From JBBDXA01 sp040902585 (GTDB lineage: Bacteria; Planctomycetota; Phycisphaerae; Phycisphaerales; Phycisphaeraceae), in the NCBI GenBank assembly GCA_040902585.1, contig JBBDXA010000134.1, positions 1-26,989 of the forward strand: a stretch of DNA of 26,989 bases. The letters run 5' to 3'. The notes under the pieces were generated by a model, which was given only the letters and a program-made list of their open reading frames with translations, was not told the DNA's origin and made no database searches. The position numbers and the translations under genes were made by a program. Positions 23,395 to 26,989 of the stretch are shown here, piece after piece (position 1 is the stretch's first letter; each line of letters begins with the position of its first letter).

Positions 23395-24402
23395 TCACGG
23401 TCGCGCCTCTGATTCCACGGCCTCCGCTATCTTCGCCATCTGGACGACGAGCGATTCCAGCGCGGCGTAATACGCGTCTTCCTGCATCGTCGGTTTCTTC
23501 TCGCGCAGCGCGGCGATCTTGAGCTCCAACTCGTTGCGCTTCGCGCGCAGCTCGGCCGGCATGGCGCGTTCGCGCTCGCTGCGCACCAGGCACCATTGCG
23601 AGGCGCGGAAGCCGTCGAGCTTGCCGCCGTCCTGTGCTTGTTTCACCGCCCGGACACCACGGAACCAGTCGGCGGGTGTGCCCAGGCCGTCGCCGTTGTC
23701 ATCGAGCAGGGCGTGCTCGGTGGCGAGCCGGCTTTCCTCGGCGTACCACGTCTGCGTTTTGCGCGAGGCGAAGAGATACGCCTCCAGCAGCGAGGTCTGG
23801 CCGTCTTTGTCGAGGTCGGCCGTGATGTCACCGATGGCGGAGGAAAGGTGATCGCCGAAGCGGGCGAAGTTGAGTTCGTGCCCGCTGCGCGTGGCGGTGA
23901 CGATGACGCGATTCTCACCTGTCAGCTTGGCCATGAACGGGCCGCTGGATGAGGCACAGTTGATGATCGCGACAGGACGCTCGACGGGCTTGAGCCACGC
24001 GGCCAGTTCATCGGCACTCACATCCGGGCCTTCGAGGTTGAAGCGGGCGAGCTTGCCGTCGTAGGTGCCGTGACCGATGAGGACGAGCCAGAGTTCGCGG
24101 GGCGACTCTTTCGCCTCGGCGGCGAGTGTTTTCTCAAGGCGGATGCGATCGTCTGACACTTGATTAGAGTCCGCTTCAGCCGGGGCCTTCCCGCCGGGAC
24201 CGATGAAGATCACCTTCGCGCCGCCCTTTTCGCCGGCCTGCTGCCAGCGCGTGCGCCACTGCGTGAACTGCGTGCCGTACTCGTCAGCACCGGCTGCACC
24301 CTGCACGAGGATCAGCGTGGGCTGATCAGCGACGAGGGGCGCGATATGCACGGATATCAGCACAAGCACACCCGCGGCAGTCACGCTGATTGGCCTCTTC
24401 AT
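23395..24402 (-). CDS. Exported caspase/legumain-like (clan CD) cysteine peptidase
   Basis: A 335-residue protein with a Sec signal (about 1-25, ending PLVADQ). The fold and motifs match clan CD peptidases (C13/caspase-like): catalytic H111 in LVLIGHGTYDG and C149 in AIINCASSSGPF, each at the end of a hydrophobic strand. DLDKDGQTSLLEAYLFA and LDDNGDGLG are EF-hand-like acidic loops, possibly calcium sites. The C-terminal third is a charged helix (ERERAMPAELRAKRNELELK), probably coiled coil. The start at 24402 overlaps the stop of the upstream membrane protein by one base (TGATG), so the two are coupled. Possible roles are processing of surface proteins or sensing with the VWA partner; the substrate is unknown. 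Confidence 0.88.
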   Translation of the reverse strand: MKRPISVTAAGVLVLISVHIAPLVADQPTLILVQGAAGADEYGTQFTQWRTRWQQAGEKGGAKVIFIGPGGKAPAEADSNQVSDDRIRLEKTLAAEAKESPRELWLVLIGHGTYDGKLARFNLEGPDVSADELAAWLKPVERPVAIINCASSSGPFMAKLTGENRVIVTATRSGHELNFARFGDHLSSAIGDITADLDKDGQTSLLEAYLFASRKTQTWYAEESRLATEHALLDDNGDGLGTPADWFRGVRAVKQAQDGGKLDGFRASQWCLVRSERERAMPAELRAKRNELELKIAALREKKPTMQEDAYYAALESLVVQMAKIAEAVESEARP

Positions 24403-26873
24403 CACGGCAACCCCCTTATCCGGCGCAGCCCCCACTCGCCCACGAAACACGCCAGCGCCAGCGCCAGCCACCACCACGAATGCCACAGCGGCTGAATCAC
24501 CGTTTCCATCATCGGGCTCTTCTTCGATGGCAGATCGCTGACGAAGGATTCGAGATCAGCGAGCGCGACGACCTGTCCGCCGGTTTGTTTCGCGATGGAG
24601 TCCAGCAGCGCGCGGTTGGGACGAAGTGATTGAAACTCCTCGGCATCACCGCCCGCGATCCAGCCGAGTTCACTCTTGCCGATTGCCTTGCCATCGGTGT
24701 CGACGGCCATCACGCTGGCGCGATACGCCCCGTCGCCGCGCGGGAGATAGACGGCTTCGTAGAGGCCGGGCTCGGTGAGCGAAGGTTCGGCGCGGAGGGT
24801 GATGGCTGGGGTGTGGGGAGTGGGGTGTGGGGTGTGGAGTTCTGAATCCGATCCCTTCGTCCCTTCGTCCCTTCGTTCCTCCGTTCCTTCCCCTTTCACT
24901 TCAATCGTCACCACCGCATTGTCCATCGCGGTAAACGCCTTGTCGCGCACGCGCACACTCAGCTTCAGGGGCGACTCGGCATCGCGGCGCACAGGCTCGG
25001 CGCTCGCCTGCACGCGCTGCGGCACATCCGCCACCAGCCAGCGCGCGGTCTGCCGCCACATCTTGAAGACATCATCATTGTCCAATTCGCGCTTGATGGC
25101 CCAGCGCCACCAGTCGGCGATGGCCATGACCGCGACGCGCCCGCCGAAGGATTGTGTGATGACCGCCGGGCGGCGCGTGCCGGATTCATCGACCGCCTCG
25201 GCCAGCACCGTCGCGCCGGGCTTGATGCCGGTGACCGTGTTGATCGTCCAGAAAACAGGCATTTCCGCGAGGCGGGTGCGTTCCTCCGCTTCGGTGGAGC
25301 GCAGGCGGAGCCACTGTTCGTGCCAGCCGGGACGGGTGAGTTCGATGCGATGGATACGATCGACCGGCTCCTCGATCGCGCGGTCGAGATAGACCGGCAG
25401 CATGCGCCCGATGGGCGTGCCCGCATATTCGCCTTCGCGCAGCGATTCGAGTCCGCCGAGCATCAGCAGGCCGCCGCGACGATCGGTGACGAACTTTTCG
25501 ATCAAGGCAAGTTGATCGCGCGAGAAGAAGCCGGCCTCGACATCATCCAGCACGATGGCGTGGAACTTGAACAGCTCCTCAGCCGACTTGGGAAAGCCGC
25601 CGCGAAGCTCGGCATCATCGAGCGTGTTGAGGCGGACGATGACGGGTTCGTCGAAATCTTCGACCGCATCGTTCTTGCCATCGAAGCCGCGGAAGAGCGG
25701 GTTGGTGCGATCGACGACATTGTCACGATAAGCGAACTTGGCTTCGCGCCTGGCGATGCGGATGAGTCCGACGAGTTGCATCTGCGCATCCTCGGCGATC
25801 GCGCGGTTGAGGAACTTGAACTCGAAGTTAGGCCGACCTGACACGTAGAGCACGCGGTAAGGCCCGGTGCCGCGATCGACCACGAGCAGGCGTTCATTAT
25901 TCGCGGCCGTCGCTTCGCCCTCGGCGATTGAATCGGCCGTGGCGTCGTCTTTCACACGCGACTGCTCCATCACACGCAGGCGATAGAACGAAACGCCCTG
26001 TTTCGCAGGCTTGTGCTGAAGGCGGAAGGCGAGCGTCTTGTCGCTCGTGTCCACCTTCATCGCCTCGGCCTTGACGACCTTGCCCTCTTCATCGATGAGT
26101 TGGGCGACGACTGTCTTGCCTTCGAAGCCGATCGCGCTGACGTCCGCCATGACGGTGACGGGAGCATCTTCAAAGGGGCTCTGCGTGATGGTGAGTTTGG
26201 CGATGCCCAGATCGGCAGGCAGTTCACTGTTGCCGACGATGACGGGATAGATCGGCGGAAGGCCGGCGAGATCGAGCGAACCGGTGGGGATATCCGTCGC
26301 GTTGCCATCGGTGATGAGCAGGACGCCCGCGACAGGTCGGCCATGGAATCGCTCAGCTATTGCGCGAAGGCTGGTGACGAGGGCGGTGCCCCGGCCGTCG
26401 AAGGTGAGTTCGTCAAAAGTTTCGATCGAGTGCAGGCGCGTGTCGAAGGCGTAGCTGCGGGCGTCGAAATTCTCGGCGAGATTCAGGGCCCATTTGGCGG
26501 GCGGGACATCTGTGGCGGTGTGCTCTTTCGAATCGCGCACGCCGAGGGCGCGTTTCAGATCGTCAGCCCGCGTGCGCTGCGAATCGCTTTCAGTGACTTG
26601 AAGGCTGCGGCTGTTGTCGATGAGCGTGATGAAGAGATTGGCGCGCGGCGAAGCCTTCTGCGTGGACCAGAGCGGATCGAGCAGGAAGGCGGCGAGCAGG
26701 ATGAGACCGAAGGCCTTGAGCACAAGCGGCAGGAGCAGCCCGCGCCGCCCGCGCCACGCCTGCACGTAGCCCCATGCCAGCGCCGAGAGCGCGACCAGCA
26801 GGATCGCGCCGGCTGCGGGAAGCCAGTGCGGATCACCGAGGTGCAGTTCTGCGGTTGTCAATGCGTAGGTCAC
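24402..26873 (-). CDS. VWA / glutamine-amidotransferase-like membrane protein
   Basis: An 823-residue membrane protein with two N-terminal transmembrane segments (about 19-37 and 46-65) and one at the C-terminus (about 797-812). A VWA-like domain follows the first pair: the metal site is D86-N-S88-R-S90, with LLITDGNATD later. The central part (YVSGRPNFEFKFLNR, then IVLDDVEAGFFSRDQLALIEKFV and GGLLMLGG) is a class I glutamine-amidotransferase-like fold without a visible catalytic Cys. Immunoglobulin-like strands follow. The family is common in planctomycetes, often near MoxR/BatA-type genes. Translation starts at GTG 26873 with AGGA 7 bases before it; the next gene upstream lies outside the window. 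An in-frame tandem repeat at 24808-24892 (EGTEERRDEGTKG, TPHPTPHTP) is inserted in an Ig-like region. Confidence 0.88.
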   Translation of the reverse strand: MTYALTTAELHLGDPHWLPAAGAILLVALSALAWGYVQAWRGRRGLLLPLVLKAFGLILLAAFLLDPLWSTQKASPRANLFITLIDNSRSLQVTESDSQRTRADDLKRALGVRDSKEHTATDVPPAKWALNLAENFDARSYAFDTRLHSIETFDELTFDGRGTALVTSLRAIAERFHGRPVAGVLLITDGNATDIPTGSLDLAGLPPIYPVIVGNSELPADLGIAKLTITQSPFEDAPVTVMADVSAIGFEGKTVVAQLIDEEGKVVKAEAMKVDTSDKTLAFRLQHKPAKQGVSFYRLRVMEQSRVKDDATADSIAEGEATAANNERLLVVDRGTGPYRVLYVSGRPNFEFKFLNRAIAEDAQMQLVGLIRIARREAKFAYRDNVVDRTNPLFRGFDGKNDAVEDFDEPVIVRLNTLDDAELRGGFPKSAEELFKFHAIVLDDVEAGFFSRDQLALIEKFVTDRRGGLLMLGGLESLREGEYAGTPIGRMLPVYLDRAIEEPVDRIHRIELTRPGWHEQWLRLRSTEAEERTRLAEMPVFWTINTVTGIKPGATVLAEAVDESGTRRPAVITQSFGGRVAVMAIADWWRWAIKRELDNDDVFKMWRQTARWLVADVPQRVQASAEPVRRDAESPLKLSVRVRDKAFTAMDNAVVTIEVKGEGTEERRDEGTKGSDSELHTPHPTPHTPAITLRAEPSLTEPGLYEAVYLPRGDGAYRASVMAVDTDGKAIGKSELGWIAGGDAEEFQSLRPNRALLDSIAKQTGGQVVALADLESFVSDLPSKKSPMMETVIQPLWHSWWWLALALACFVGEWGLRRIRGLP
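24808..24892 (-). repeat. Composite 7-mer/8-mer tandem repeat (in frame in VWA gene)
   Basis: On the plus strand there are five 7-base units of GGGGTGT type (24808-24842), a 10-base joint, then five 8-base units of CCCTTCGT type (24853-24892). The 8-mer part matches 9109-9147 in dnaE at 37 of 39 positions. The coding strand gives EGTEERRDEGTKG and, from the 7-mers, HTPHPTPHTP. Confidence 0.85.
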
Positions 26874-26926
26874 ACGCGAATCCTGTTTGAAGCTCTACCG
26901 GCTACCCCGGTTCAATCGCGGGGTGC

Positions 26927-26960
26927 CACGGGTCGGCGAGGCTCTGCGAGCAGACCCGTG
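26927..26960. repeat. Hairpin repeat upstream of the VWA gene
   Basis: The outer stem CACGGGTC/GACCCGTG encloses a second small stem GCTC-TGC-GAGC. It lies 54 bp upstream of the GTG start, in a region that also has GCGATTGAACCGG and GCGATTGACAAGG on the minus strand; GCGATTGA also ends both hairpins in the left arm of the RAYT unit. It is probably a dispersed palindromic repeat. Confidence 0.55.
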
Positions 26961-26989
26961 CGGGCGGCAGGCGCGCCCTTGTCAATCGC

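Overview
The window is a GC-rich bacterial chromosome segment with features typical of Planctomycetota: twin-arginine-exported Gfo/Idh/MocA oxidoreductases, a DUF1080 protein, a very large quinoprotein-like propeller with a LamG domain, BNR propellers, DUF3592 proteins and a VWA/glutamine-amidotransferase-like membrane protein. A Phycisphaerae-like or other planctomycete chromosome is my best guess from gene content. No rRNA, tRNA, prophage or CRISPR was seen.

Layout. 180-4091 (+) is a giant exported propeller lipoprotein. It converges, across a clear terminator, on a Tat-exported oxidoreductase (4214-5698, -). A 358-bp gap with a long inverted repeat separates this from dnaE (6057-10061, -), which is divergent from an alpha/beta hydrolase (10164-10961, +). 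At 10978-11777 lies a Y1 (HUH) transposase of the RAYT type inside two inverted 114-bp arms. Next come a Sco-family copper chaperone (11865-12596, -), divergent from a BNR propeller with a CxCC motif (12735-13934, +), then a lipoprotein with ExbD-like and degenerate VWA-like parts (14002-15543, +) and a GH15 glucoamylase-type enzyme (15793-18135, +).

The segment 18174-22497 looks like an exported glycoside-oxidation locus. A three-gene minus-strand operon (DUF1080, Gfo/Idh oxidoreductase, unknown exported protein) is divergent from a Tat-exported sugar isomerase/epimerase-like TIM barrel. A DUF3592 membrane protein follows directly. The window ends with a minus-strand pair in which a VWA/GATase-like membrane protein overlaps a caspase/legumain-like exported peptidase by one base.

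The most unusual layer is repeats. (i) A 25-bp palindrome occurs four times: once before the first gene, once in frame inside dnaE, and twice, as an inverted pair, in frame inside GH15. The DnaE and GH15 copies encode the same octapeptide APSRQGGA. (ii) A composite 7-mer/8-mer tandem element occurs in frame in both dnaE and the VWA gene, with 37 of 39 bases identical and the same encoded peptide core; a related 7-mer array runs into the 3' end of the Sco gene. (iii) The RAYT arms contain GTAG-headed hairpins of REP type. Together these suggest a genome with several families of small repeats that insert into genes while keeping the frame, beside a candidate enzyme that could mobilise at least one of them.
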